This document shows, in pieces, positions 34,673 to 46,025 of a stretch of DNA of 64,000 nt. The notes beneath the pieces are model-generated. The model had not been told where the DNA came from. It saw only the letters and a program-made list of their open reading frames with translations, and made no database searches. Source of the DNA: Aplidium turbinatum (lineage: Eukaryota; Chordata; Ascidiacea; Aplousobranchia; Polyclinidae). The stretch is from assembly GCA_918807975.1 (NCBI GenBank), contig OU964919.1, positions 16,448,001 through 16,512,000 on the forward strand. The letters are read 5' to 3'. Numbering within the stretch: the first letter of the stretch is position 1; each line of letters opens with the position of its first letter. The position numbers and the translations under genes were made by a program.

Positions 34673-37600
34673 TACTTCCTAAAACTCCTGCTGGTAAGCA
34701 TTGATTAAAACACACAGTGCAGTCGAGCCTTTTTCAAATTACTGCTAAATCCCTTTAAATATTGGGTGTACAGCGGTCATAGAGGGACCAAACTTAAAGG
34801 CCAGTTTTCACTATATTTTTTTTGTATTTTCACTGTGCATAATAATTAAACTGTTTATGCCAAATTAACCCAATGCAATTAATCCAATCAGTTAGTCAAC
34901 TTAAGCCTGTAAAGTGCAAAATTGTTTTTACTACCGGTAAGCTAAAATAATGGCGGCGTAAATATTTTGTCAGGCCAACACAAACTTTTTTCATTCTACC
35001 TTCAAATTTTGAAATGTGAAATTTTATACAGTGCCTTTGTTTTTTTAAACAAGTTAGCAGAAGATGATGACGTTACCCATAGGTGGTTGTAAGCAACGTT
35101 TGAAAATATTCAAATATTTCCTACTTTAGAGTTTCTTATACCTTAAATTAATTCATCACGAATTAAATTCGTCCAACAATGTTATTGGGCTTGCGATTGA
35201 ATTACAAAGTTACATATTTAAGCTAGGTAGCATTAGTTCAACCTCAGAGATATCAAGCTCGAATAACGAATTACAACGAATTGCAACAGTTCGTTTCTGT
35301 ATGACAACATTTTAGCCATCTCACTTCATTTATTGATTAATGTAAGTTGTACATTTAGTACAATATCCACTCAACATTGAATCTATGAGCGTTGTGTTCT
35401 GACTTGCGCTATTGACTGACTTGCGCTGACTTGAAACCACTGACACTGTGTAGCGATTTAAGACTACCGAGTTTATTGGCCGATTGGTAGTGTAACTTAC
35501 AGCTTCGGTCGACACGTGGATATCAAATTTCTTTGAGTTAGCTCACACAAAGTAATCAACTTACACATCTGATTGCCAGGACGCAATAGTAGCTTACAGC
35601 AGCTGATCTGATGCAACAACTATGGCCTACACAATGCGCAATCGCGTCAGTCAGATTTACGAAGACGTCACACGCTTATTTTTTTCTCCTTGTAATTTGA
35701 CAAAAAAATAACCTTCAAACTTTTTCTATTTTCATTTTTTAAAACTAAATCTTTTTGAAGATATGTCATGTGAACGTGACTCAGCACAAAGCAAACAACT
35801 GCGAAATGTTGTTTTCAAATATAACGAGTTTAAAAACTGCCAATGTTTCACTGTAATCAAACTTGCCAGGCACTTAACATTTTATTGTGCCATATTTTTT
35901 TTACTAGCCTTTGCTGTATTTTGCTGATCGGTTTACTACCGTGGTAAATATCTGCTTGCAATCATATATTTACCAAGACGTTATAGGGTATTCAAGGCAT
36001 TATGATTAAAACAAATGCCCTCAATTGCTATTTTACTCAGAAACGCAATCGTGTTTTACGTGAGCAAAAACGTACAACCCTAATCACGTGATGTTTCCAA
36101 CCTAATATCAACGGATGTCCGATGGTTTCCCGCTTAAATATGAAGAGTTAGGTTCTAAATTAATGCAGCACCCACATCACTGATGTATCCGAATGATGTA
36201 GCTAATGAATCTGCATTTTTGGTGCATCTATCAATATGGTTAAACAAACGACGGAATGCGTACGAATTACGTGGTGCATACACATCAAAAATGGCTACAG
36301 TGTGCGTAAACGACAACTTGTTGTCAATATAGAAACAAAACTACATATTGTTGATTGGATGGTCTGAATGGCTAGCGTCGAAGCTACACCGTTATGGTTA
36401 GCGAATCGCAACTGCTCGCTGTACTGGTGAGTGCTCAGCCTTGTGCTGATAGCCGGGAAGAACGCCCCTTTCTTCACAGTGAATTATACCCTCACATAAT
36501 AGTTACACAACAAACTTTGCCGTGGAGCTAAGGTAAGTCATTTGCAGAGACATTACGCAGTCAGTCATGCAGTTTGCAATTTTTCATCAATAAAAATACA
36601 ATCAAAAAATAGTAATCAACAAAACTCCAAACGCTATGATTCCAATCATTCCACCACTAAAGACGCTTTCTCAATTCCAGGATACACATTCTTTCGATCC
36701 AAGACTAATTGTGTTTAGCCGATTCAATTTTAAGTAGCTGGATTTTAAAGCTGAATACAACAAATATGATGATAAAGCACTTCAAAACTCTTTGACCCTT
36801 TGATAAATCAATCAGACGTAGTTGTTTTATCCATTAAACTAATTATGAGCAACTTAAAACAACTTGTACCCCCTGTGATCTTACTAGTTTGTCGTTTCTA
36901 GTGAGTCAGCTGATAGAAAGCACTTAAAGATTGCTGACATACAAATACATAAAACGCGTCACAGTTAACCTGCTTTTTAAACTGGTATCGTCCTTGTTTC
37001 ATTTATCTACCAACAATCACTAACCAAAAACATCACATTCTAAAAAATAAATGAGGCTGTTCACCAGGCATTTAGTTAAATAACATGATATACGTTCTTC
37101 TGGGTGCGACTATCATGTTGTCATGTTATTTAAACACCACATGCAGTATTCATATTTCAACCTAAAGTAGGCTATTGCTTTATCTCGCTTTGTAGGCTAT
37201 ATATTTCTTACAAAATAGAATCTAATTGGCTAAATAAAAACTGCTTGGACTTGTAACAAATTAGTGTCACGCGAAATAGTAACAACATTTACTTCTCACA
37301 AACGTTATGTCATTCAAGCAGTTGTAATTTTGTCCAGGTAGGTCCTATCTTCAATTGAAAAAAAAAAACATTTCACGATAGGCTGCAAGTAGCCTTCATC
37401 AAAACTGTACTTCAATGCAACGTAAAAAAACACGCCTTACTTAGATTATTGAGATGCAATAGAGCATGATTTGAGGAAGCAATGTCGGTGTTGGCGTTGA
37501 AACTTTTTGTGATTCAAAAGCATAAAAACAAACAATAAACATGATTTTTTTTTTACAAAAATCTTTTCCGTGTACCTATTATTTGCTCCAATGGACCAGT

Positions 37601-38629
37601 CAAACAGAGATTTTTTAGCTCAACAAGTGTCGCAAGTAAAAGCACTATTACTTCATTTTGTAAAATGGAAACACCAAAAATATGGTCATCATGTGGCAAT
37701 GGTAACAAATCAAAAATTTTGCTTTTTTATTTCCGAAGGACACTAGATCAGTTCAAGATATAACGGTGACATTTAAAATTGACCAACAAGGACTAGTCAT
37801 TTTATGCTTGACTGCTTAAATTATTGGGCGCAGTTCAAGGGCCACAATAGCCTACCATCGGAGCTAAAAATACCAATCTTTTATTGAACCTAATTCGACT
37901 GAACAGAAAGTTAAATGTAGAAAAGTACATGAGTTTTAACGTAAAAACGTAAAACGTGTAGCCTAAGCGTCTAGGTGCTGAGTGACAGTTTCAAGGAGAA
38001 TAAAATTGTGTATAAAAAGTTGATATTTATAACAATTCCATACAAGTGAAAGAAATCGATCATTTAAAATTTCTCTTCTCCATTGTTGAAACGTCAAGAG
38101 AAACTGATTAATCTCATAAATATATTTTCAAATTGTGAAAACAGTTACTCCTTTTGCTCCATTGCTTTATATTAAACTTATATGTTTTTAGTAGCTTACA
38201 AGTTCTTTTCAAATTCAGGTCTTCAGTGTTTTGAAGAACGGTAGTTGTGTGATTGTCACTTGTCAGACCATAAAGTATTGCAGTTTGAAATGTCCGTGCA
38301 TAAACTCAACTTTTTACTGCAATTTTTCTTAAAACCAAGTGGAACTTTCCTAAAGTAATTCTCAATTTTTACAACAAAAATTAGCCCTGTGCAATAGCAA
38401 ATCTTACCGATGATACAAACACTAAGCTGATAATTTTTTGACAAATAAGCTGCGAAGGATTATTACAGGTTGTGGTGTTGACTGTTGGGAATAAATTCGC
38501 AGGTTAACTTATATGTAGTAGGAAGATTCTAAAAAACAAAGATGAACACCACAACATTTAGATCAGCCTTGTCGTATCAAATAAAACGTTCCACAATGAC
38601 AAAGATGCCAGAGAACAAAATGTAGGTAT
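34673..38629. other. Interval upstream of gene 3, no supported feature
   Basis: About 4 kb with only short, unconvincing frames. It includes the expected promoter side of gene 3 (minus strand, above 34673), but no TATA box or other motif stands out. No repeat with clear ends was recognised. Confidence 0.4.
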
Positions 38630-38640
38630 AAGAAGTGAAT

Positions 38641-39495
38641 GGTGAATGGATCTCCATCACCAAGCCTGGAGAAGGACATTTGCCACTCTGCCAGATTTGC
38701 AAAGTCCGGGGACACCTAACATCAAAGTGCCCCACGAAACCGAAGAAGACCCAGGCCAACCCACCTCGAGACCGGGAGTCCAAGGCCGACCCACCCCGAG
38801 ACCGGGCGCCTAGACAACCCAGGAAACAGGGACGCTCGAGAGAATCCATAAACAGAAGCAACGAACTCTTCTGCCAAAGATCAGAGGCCGCTTTCCTTGC
38901 GAGACAGGCCGAGAAGTCCAGACCGCGTTTTGCTGCATCCAGACCAAAAAAAACGTATGTGTCAGATTCGTCGCCAACCAGGCAGCAGCTCGCCTGTCAT
39001 GTGTGCCGATCAACAGGCCGACACAAACCTGGTTGCAATGCAAGAGAAAAGTTCAGGGAAAAGAGTAGGAAGAGAAAGAACCCCCCCACGAGCGACGATG
39101 GCTTTATCACCGTGGGCAAAGGAGGGAAACACAACCCCAAAACCTCCATGCGCAGCATCTTCTCATCAGATGCTGAGATAGTGGATAAGCCCATGTCCAA
39201 CACAGAGTCCAAGACATCGACTCCAAAAGAACCCTTGCTAAAGCGGAGATCGATTGCCCAACCAGCATCTCCCAGGACGACGAATCCCAGAGACCACGAC
39301 GCATCCCACGCCAGCTCCAAGGATACGTCGGTCTCAGTTGACAATGACAACTCGTCAACTGACTCGGAGTCCGTTTCTTCGAGAGAGTCTACGCGGGCTG
39401 AACTGACCGGGACCTCTCCTCCCCATCGAAATGTCTTCAGTTCGGTGGGTGAGCTCACGGACTCAGACGGCATCCCAGCCAACTACACGGTCTAG
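38641..39495 (+). CDS. LINE ORF1 fragment with zinc knuckles
   Basis: About 284 residues to the TAG at 39493-39495, lacking a start codon because the insertion begins inside the frame. Near the N-terminus is a CCHC knuckle, CQICKVRGHLTSKC. A second variant knuckle, CHVCRSTGRHKPGC, follows at about residue 120. The rest is basic and then rich in Ser, Thr and Asp, so mostly disordered. ORF1 proteins of this group bind element RNA in the ribonucleoprotein. It is in the same frame as ORF2, which follows 45 nt after the stop. Confidence 0.8.
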   Translation, partial: GEWISITKPGEGHLPLCQICKVRGHLTSKCPTKPKKTQANPPRDRESKADPPRDRAPRQPRKQGRSRESINRSNELFCQRSEAAFLARQAEKSRPRFAASRPKKTYVSDSSPTRQQLACHVCRSTGRHKPGCNAREKFREKSRKRKNPPTSDDGFITVGKGGKHNPKTSMRSIFSSDAEIVDKPMSNTESKTSTPKEPLLKRRSIAQPASPRTTNPRDHDASHASSKDTSVSVDNDNSSTDSESVSSRESTRAELTGTSPPHRNVFSSVGELTDSDGIPANYTV

Positions 39496-39540
39496 TCCAA
39501 CTTCTTAAACTTTAACCTGCTGCTTTTTCTATCTATAATC

Positions 39541-42500
39541 ATGTTCGCAGATACGGAGAGTGACGATTCGGACGCCGGACTGGGCAACCTCAAGGTTGGC
39601 TCAATGAACATCAACGGAATATCCAAGAAATTGCGAGATGTCAAAAACTTCTTTACATCTCACAGACTCTCTGTACTGGCAATACAAGAAACACACAGAA
39701 TCCCCACCGATCAAGTTGAGACGTGGGCACAACATAACAATTACACAACATACACCAACATAGAACCTGATAGAACCCCCTTCTATGCAGGGACAATGTT
39801 CATCGTAAAGAAGGACATACACGATAGGTCCGAAATCACACATCACACCATAGTACAAAATCGAATACATCACCTCAACATCAAATGTGGTAAAAATAAC
39901 ATAAACATATTCAATGCATACCTTCCGCAGAGCAACGGAGAGAGAAAGTCATGTTTTGAACTGCTCTCCGAGGCTATGCTGGAATATGAACATCAACATG
40001 TGGTCTTACTTGGTGATTTTAACGTGATACTTGATCCGTTAGACACTGCTAAGCCGCAATTTTTCTTCACTACACCGGATAAAACAGCACTTAGAACATT
40101 AATACGTCATAACCAACTGATAGACATATTCAGACAAGAACATCCATACAAAAGACTGTTCACGCGCCAAAACCACAACAGTAAGACCAGGATAGATAGA
40201 ATATACATAAATGAACATACACTTGAAAATTATCATAACATTAAACATGAATATTTCACATCATCAGACCACTGCACATTACCAATAATTCATCTCCAAT
40301 ATCAACAACACATCAAATGGGGTGAATATTCATACAAAATCAATAACAGCATATTAGAATATGCTCACGTCATAACAGAGCCCGAAACGGCTTGGGAAAA
40401 TTGGACTATAAACGTACCACAAATAGAACCACAAGACATGCTTATAAGGTGGGATCAAGGCAAGAAAATGTTGAAAAATCGACTGATGGAACTCTCGCAA
40501 GATGTCGCACTCAAGCGTAGAGAAGATTACAATCAAGCGAAAAATATGCTCCACACTCTGGACGCTCATCCAGACCACGTCCTGGAAGATCGTCGCCCGG
40601 AATTCTTGGAGAAAGTCAACAACTTCTACGATTATAAAGCAGTCGGATCGCAAATCAGATCCAGAACTATCCCAACTAGCGATGAAGAGCCATCTAAAAG
40701 CTTCTTCAAAGCAGAGGAACAAAATTGTAAAAGTAGCTCTATCACTGAGATACACGACGCAAACAACACAACACTCACCAAGAAAGAAGACATTCTCAAA
40801 GAAGTACACAGCTTCTACCACTCTCTATGGGGTGTAAAAGACAACATAAACTCTCAAGAACAAAACAACTACTTAAACATTCTTGGAGAGGCCAAAATTG
40901 AGGAAGACGCAGCTGAACAAGCGGAACAGCTGATCAGTCTCAAAGAAGTCAAAACCGCCATCGATTCTCTTAACAAGGATTCTACACCTGGATCAGATGG
41001 TCTCGGCTCATTATTCTACCAAAAATGCTGGCATTTCCTGAAACACGACATTCTAGAGATGCTTACAAATTGCTACTTGAGAAAAACAATGACTCCCTCA
41101 ATGAGAGAAGCAAAAGTGAAGTTAATCTTTAAAAAAGGTGAAAAAGAAAAGCTCAAAAATTGGAGACCGATCTCTCTGCTCAACACAGACTACAAGATCT
41201 TGAGCAAAATCCTCTCCAACAGACTCACACCCATGATCACAAACCTGATTTGTCCGAATCAGAAATGTGGACTGCCAAACCGCAGAATAGAGCATGTTAC
41301 AATGAATATACAAGCTGCCCTGGAAGCTTCTCAAACTCAACACAGGGACTTGTACGTCATGATAACTGACTTTGAAAAAGCTTTCGATAGAGTTAGTCAC
41401 TCCTTCCTCTATGGAATCTTGAAGAAACTCGGAGTAAAACCAATAATGATGAATTACCTGTCATTAGTTTACCACAAAACAAAAAGCAAAATAGAAATCA
41501 ATGGAGCTTTAACAAAACGAATAAACGTTAAAAGGGGCATACGACAGGGTTGTCCCCTCAGCATGCTCTATTTCATAATCTGTGCTGACGTTCTCACCCG
41601 ACGCATAGAGAAAAATCATCTGATCAACGGTTTTCGCTTTTCCAAGCTGACAATCAAAATCCAGCAATATGCGGACGACACCACTTTCATCACAAGAGAC
41701 ATTCCATCTCTCAAGGAAATCAACAAAGAACTAGCCATCTATCAGACGATGTCCGGCCAGAAAGTGAACCAGGGAAAGACCCAGATCCTGGCGTCCAAAC
41801 CTGACCTGGCCCAAAGAGCTCAGCAACTCTTTCCAGAAGCTGCGATCTTGAACAACGTCAAGATCCTGGGCATCTGGCTAGGCACAAACAAAACACAACT
41901 TGACAAGATGAACTGGCAGACCGCCATCAAGAAAACTCAAACGATCGCCAACATCCACAAACCACGAAGACTCTCCCTCTATGGAAAGATCTCGATCATC
42001 AACACTCTCTTGGTACCCGTCACTTTGCATCTGAGTAGAGTGCTGATGCCAACGAAACAACACATCAAAGAACTAAACAAAATCCTCTTCGACTTCCTCT
42101 GGTATCCTTCACCATTCGAACAGCTCCAGAGAAGCAAGACGTTTCCTCCTGTCAAAGATGGAGGCATCAACATGGTGGACATCCAATCAAAATTTCAAAC
42201 AAGCCGCATCGACAGAATTCGCCATCTCTTCTCTCTAGAAGACGCCACCGAAATCTGGCACGAATGGGCCATGTTCAATTTGAGCTACAGAATGAGACAC
42301 ATTAATCCTCATCTGTTCTCCAACAGCATTCCGCATGCCCCAATTCCAAACGAAATGTATGCGGACATCTTCAAGTCCTTTTGCAAACTCAAAGGCTTGA
42401 AACACGACTGGGAAAATACTTCCTACAAAAATATCTACATCAATCTGAAAACGCAAAATGAAAAGAAAATTGACAAGATTGATGAAAACGGAAAGAAGAT

Positions 42501-43131
42501 TCCTTGGAATGAGATCCTCCTGAAAAACAAGGGAATCAAACTCTTCCTTCCACCTCACCTATCCTCCATGTCCTTTCGGATTGCACATGGAGGATACAAA
42601 TGGGGAGATTTTAATAGATCAATACATTCCGACAGAAAAACAAACTGCAAATTCTGCAGAAAACCAGAAGACAATGTGGCCCACGTCCTCACCAAGTGCT
42701 CCTTTGCACAAGGAATATGGGAGCGCCTGAAACAACAATATCTTGACCTAACCAAGGAAGACATAGAAATAACAAAGGACATGATCCTTTACAACCAACT
42801 CCCTGGAGGACAAAAGAACAACCTGATCCTTCTTACCATGATGAATGTCGCCAAGCACACCATCATCCAAAAGAAGAAATCTCTGGACATAGGCGACACA
42901 TATATACAGGACACAAAACGATCCACCACTCAAGCCCTGTGGGTGATCATGACAAAAACGAAAGACATAACACAAAAGCATAACATTCCTTTGTCATCTG
43001 ACATTTCTACTCCTTCCAAACCTCCTCCTACGGTCAGAAGAAAGAAGAACCAGTCGAGATCCACTCTTCAACCGCCCTCTCAGTCGTCCTCGGTGGTAGG
43101 GATGACTGATTGCAGCGGTGGATCTCACTAG
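39541..43131 (+). CDS. LINE ORF2: APE endonuclease, reverse transcriptase, CCHC
   Basis: A 1196-residue open frame starting at ATG 39541. An APE-type endonuclease occupies about 17-245, with N25, E50, the GDFN block (158-161) and SDH (242-244), all consistent with active sites. The reverse transcriptase covers about 480-780: LKNWRPISLLNTDYKILSKI from 538, the catalytic TDFEKAFD (D610), RQGCPLS, and YADD at 710-713. A C-terminal CCHC (C1036, C1039, H1048, C1053) precedes a basic tail. The protein nicks the target, primes on the nicked DNA and copies the element RNA in the nucleus. All key motifs look intact, so this copy could encode active enzyme, although its truncated ORF1 would not be supplied in cis. 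Confidence 0.92.
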   Translation: MFADTESDDSDAGLGNLKVGSMNINGISKKLRDVKNFFTSHRLSVLAIQETHRIPTDQVETWAQHNNYTTYTNIEPDRTPFYAGTMFIVKKDIHDRSEITHHTIVQNRIHHLNIKCGKNNINIFNAYLPQSNGERKSCFELLSEAMLEYEHQHVVLLGDFNVILDPLDTAKPQFFFTTPDKTALRTLIRHNQLIDIFRQEHPYKRLFTRQNHNSKTRIDRIYINEHTLENYHNIKHEYFTSSDHCTLPIIHLQYQQHIKWGEYSYKINNSILEYAHVITEPETAWENWTINVPQIEPQDMLIRWDQGKKMLKNRLMELSQDVALKRREDYNQAKNMLHTLDAHPDHVLEDRRPEFLEKVNNFYDYKAVGSQIRSRTIPTSDEEPSKSFFKAEEQNCKSSSITEIHDANNTTLTKKEDILKEVHSFYHSLWGVKDNINSQEQNNYLNILGEAKIEEDAAEQAEQLISLKEVKTAIDSLNKDSTPGSDGLGSLFYQKCWHFLKHDILEMLTNCYLRKTMTPSMREAKVKLIFKKGEKEKLKNWRPISLLNTDYKILSKILSNRLTPMITNLICPNQKCGLPNRRIEHVTMNIQAALEASQTQHRDLYVMITDFEKAFDRVSHSFLYGILKKLGVKPIMMNYLSLVYHKTKSKIEINGALTKRINVKRGIRQGCPLSMLYFIICADVLTRRIEKNHLINGFRFSKLTIKIQQYADDTTFITRDIPSLKEINKELAIYQTMSGQKVNQGKTQILASKPDLAQRAQQLFPEAAILNNVKILGIWLGTNKTQLDKMNWQTAIKKTQTIANIHKPRRLSLYGKISIINTLLVPVTLHLSRVLMPTKQHIKELNKILFDFLWYPSPFEQLQRSKTFPPVKDGGINMVDIQSKFQTSRIDRIRHLFSLEDATEIWHEWAMFNLSYRMRHINPHLFSNSIPHAPIPNEMYADIFKSFCKLKGLKHDWENTSYKNIYINLKTQNEKKIDKIDENGKKIPWNEILLKNKGIKLFLPPHLSSMSFRIAHGGYKWGDFNRSIHSDRKTNCKFCRKPEDNVAHVLTKCSFAQGIWERLKQQYLDLTKEDIEITKDMILYNQLPGGQKNNLILLTMMNVAKHTIIQKKKSLDIGDTYIQDTKRSTTQALWVIMTKTKDITQKHNIPLSSDISTPSKPPPTVRRKKNQSRSTLQPPSQSSSVVGMTDCSGGSH

Positions 43132-43860
43132 CACAGTACGGTCGTAGATCATCTTTGAAGAAGTTTAGACAGCCAAGGGCGTAACAACCCACCTTTAACC
43201 CGTCCCTCTCACTCATCTACAACGGCCTGATGCCGGAAGAGTGATTGCAGCGGGAGATCTTTAACCGTCCCTCTCCGTCGTCCCACTCGCTCTGGGATGA
43301 CAGGATTGCAGCGGCCCATTCCAAGATGACTCTGGGGTCAGCGAAAGCTACCCTCCCTCTGGCCGCTCCTCTCTGGCATCTCCGCCAAATGAGATGTCAG
43401 ACTGCAGTGGCCCGTTTTCTACAAACAGGTGCCCCTTTTCAAGCGGGCAAAAAGAAGATACACACACACACAAACAAACTCACATAAACTTAAAATTACC
43501 TCTCTACCAAAATGCGCTAGTTCTTGAGCTTGACCCGCCATCTCCCAGACTGCTCCAAGATCAGCAAAAGGAAAGTTGAGACAGGCAGATCAGCTTGAGG
43601 CAGCCACTAACCAAACATTTACATCCACAGATTACCATCTACCGCGGTGGGTCCCTTCGGTCGTAGTGAGTCCCTCGCCTCCCTGGTAGGTATCTCCCAT
43701 GTAAGTATGGTGTGCCTGCTGAGTGTTTGGGTGTGTGGACGGCTCCCGGAGCGGACGCACTAATGATGAGACAGGAAACAAATCCATTCCATATGGACAA
43801 TTTGTAAACCTGCAAGATGTAGTGGTATCCATCTTGAACTCTGAGCGTTGCGCGAAGAGA
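43132..43860 (+). repeat. LINE 3' untranslated region with repeated GATTGCAGCGG motif
   Basis: The motif GATTGCAGCGG occurs at 43108, 43243 and 43304, with a degenerate copy (GACTGCAGTGG) at 43400. Similar CCCTCTC...GTCGTCC sequence lies before some copies. The first copy lies in the ORF2 C-terminal codons. The units suggest diverged internal duplications in the 3' end, possibly forming stem-loops recognised by the reverse transcriptase. A (CA)n stretch follows near 43460. Confidence 0.55.
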
Positions 43861-45017
43861 AAAAGAAAAAAAAAAAAAAAAAAGAAGTGAATATGTTGCG
43901 ACGGGTCTTAATAAACATGGTTGTAGACTTGTAGAGCCTGTCCGGAATCGGAGTCATCAAATACGATACACCACGATGGACAATATAGTTTTAAAATTTT
44001 ATCTCTTTTATCTAACTAAATTTAATATTTCTTGTTATCCGCTCTAAAACTTTTCACGATAAAATAGAAGTGTTTGTTCTTGTCAGTTTGTGACAGTCGC
44101 CGTTTTAGTTGATCACAACTTAAATAAATTAAATCTTAAAATTTGAAAAAGGACAGAAATGACAAAAAATCTGGCTACCCTAAAAATTATGAGAACACTG
44201 AAACCGGAGTCGGCCAGTTTTAAACCGAGGAACTGGAGTTGGAGCCATAGATGTTTCGCCGGACTTCACACGCTTCACAGCCCTGTAAGGCTGATAAAAT
44301 TGAACAGATTTGGCAAAACAAGAAAAAAAGATCCCCTAATTATGTAGACAAAATCCGCATCAGTTGGCTCCACTTAAAGTGGGTATTTACCCCACTTTTA
44401 AAGCCATGGGTAACTCCACCTGTGGTCACTGGTGCATGATCGCACTGTGTGCATTGTAGCATGACTGCAAAACTCGACTGCAGCATCAACAGTGACAAAG
44501 CACATTCCTCCCTGACCTTTTTCTACCAAGTTTGCCAAACAGCTGCTGTGACAAAAACATGTAAAATTGAGTAAAGGTTTGTACTTGAGTTACTTTAAAC
44601 CCTGATATAGCGTAGTGTATTATTATGGATTCGTCTTTATCTTTTGAAAATAATAAGAATTTATCATGCACATGGTGCAGCCCACTATGCGTGTGCTTGA
44701 CATCTCTGATAAATTGGCCTATAGTCTGTAAAACGTGGCCTATTGACCTGAACATGTAAATAACACTAGTCTAAACCAACTGGGGAAAAAGTGGTTAAAA
44801 TAATTGTGTAGAAAGGAGCGTTCTTTCTGGCAGTCAGCACAAAGCTGAGTTGCAGACGTCGCTATAATGGCATATGGACTGGAAACCAAACACCATGCCT
44901 CATCTTGGCAACAAACAGGATTGGCATATTGACGGTTTTAATGTCAAGTTTTAGAAATTTGACGTTTTTTCAATAGATTCTCAGGTTAAAATAAGGCTTG
45001 GTCGCAATACCCCAGGC

Positions 45018-46025
45018 CAGTGATGCCCAATCTTTTTGCCCTTTCGGCATCTTGCAGAAAAGAAATATATTTTATGGCTCCCTGTGACAGACCAACGATC
45101 TTTCATCCAGCAGCAGGTCGTTGGCGCAGACTTTTACTGTTTCATGACAAAAACTTTAGAAATGGCATTCATAGCTTCTCTATTTGACTTTCAGCTCAAA
45201 TGCAGTGTGGAGAAAACTAGGCAAGTTCGCTTGTTGTGCCCTTGGGAAAGGCAATGAAAATAACACTCTCAGAAATCAACATATCACTTCAACACGTCCG
45301 CCTCATTGCCTCAGTGGTTAAGCGCGACTTTGTACACAAAGAAACCTCAAGATGGTGCTGCTTTCGCTCTTGGGGTGTGCGCTTGAGCGACGCATTTCAG
45401 GACTGCTCTCCATTCAGCGGTACCGAGTCGATAGAATAATTCACAGTCTCACAGACAACAACACTTCAACAACAAGAGAAAACTTAACTCTGTTAATCTC
45501 GGTAACTACTAGCGGTGCGTCAGTGGTTCAAAGCCTTTACAAGCATGTATACCTACCTGCCAGAAATAACCTATCAAGATTTTATCACTCCTGTCCAAGG
45601 ATAGAGATTCAAACCAACCAATTTTACATGGAAATTTGATAAAACAAAATAGTAAAGTTTACTTATTTCGAAGTCAGTGTGAAACTTAATATACTGTTCA
45701 ATGTGCTGACAAGATGGGCAAAAACTTTTTTATGCACAACATTCACCTACGGTACTGAACTGCAATCGACAATCAGCACAATTTGTACAGACCTTGATAT
45801 CACAAAACCACAATAATAGATTGGCCCCGCACTGAGAATACGTGACCACGAAACACCATAGGCCTATATGGAATGACAAAAAATGCGCTGAATTAATAAA
45901 ACAAAAATAATCCTGAGTGAAAACTCCATTGGCAACAATGATCTTAGCTAACCATTTGAAGACAGACAAAAATAGATATAAGAAATAGTTCGCGGCAGCG
46001 GCGGCACCCCGGTTGGGAACCACCG
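45018..46025. mobile_element. hAT-type element nested in the 44.9-46.3 kb element
   Basis: The left end is CAGTGATGCCCAATC and the reverse complement of the right end is CGGTGGTTCCCAACC. The flanks CCCCAGGC and CCTTAGGC agree at six of eight positions, consistent with an 8-bp hAT target duplication that has decayed. The element holds a SINE A copy (45297-45622) and no recognised transposase. Confidence 0.6.
45297..45622 (+). mobile_element. SINE family A, copy 7
   Basis: Plus-strand copy with tRNA-like GCCTCAGTGGTTAAGCGCG, the core (AGGACTGCTCTCCATTCAGC) and the 3' end GATTCAAACCAACCAAT. It is the innermost insertion of the nested set. Confidence 0.8.

Larger units (their letters stand above)
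38641..43882 (+). mobile_element. LINE of the L1/Tx1 group, 5'-truncated, ORF2 open
   Basis: The element is flanked by an 11-bp direct repeat, AAGAAGTGAAT (38630-38640 and 43882-43892, the first base shared with the poly(A) run). It starts inside ORF1, has an open ORF2 of 1196 codons, a 3' untranslated region of about 730 bp and a terminal A-rich tract (about 43861-43883). Its base composition is visibly richer in G+C than the host flank. Exact flanking repeats and an unbroken ORF2 indicate a recent insertion by target-primed reverse transcription with 5' truncation. Group assignment rests on zinc knuckles in ORF1, an APE-type endonuclease, the reverse transcriptase and a C-terminal CCHC motif. 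Confidence 0.9.

Noticed and set aside
38997-39482. 161-residue minus-strand frame across LINE ORF1
   Set aside because: It is the antisense shadow of ORF1; no domain is recognisable and it lies wholly within the LINE.
40354-40821. 155-residue minus-strand frame across LINE ORF2
   Set aside because: Antisense shadow of the endonuclease/reverse transcriptase linker region; hydrophobic bias follows from the A-rich sense strand.
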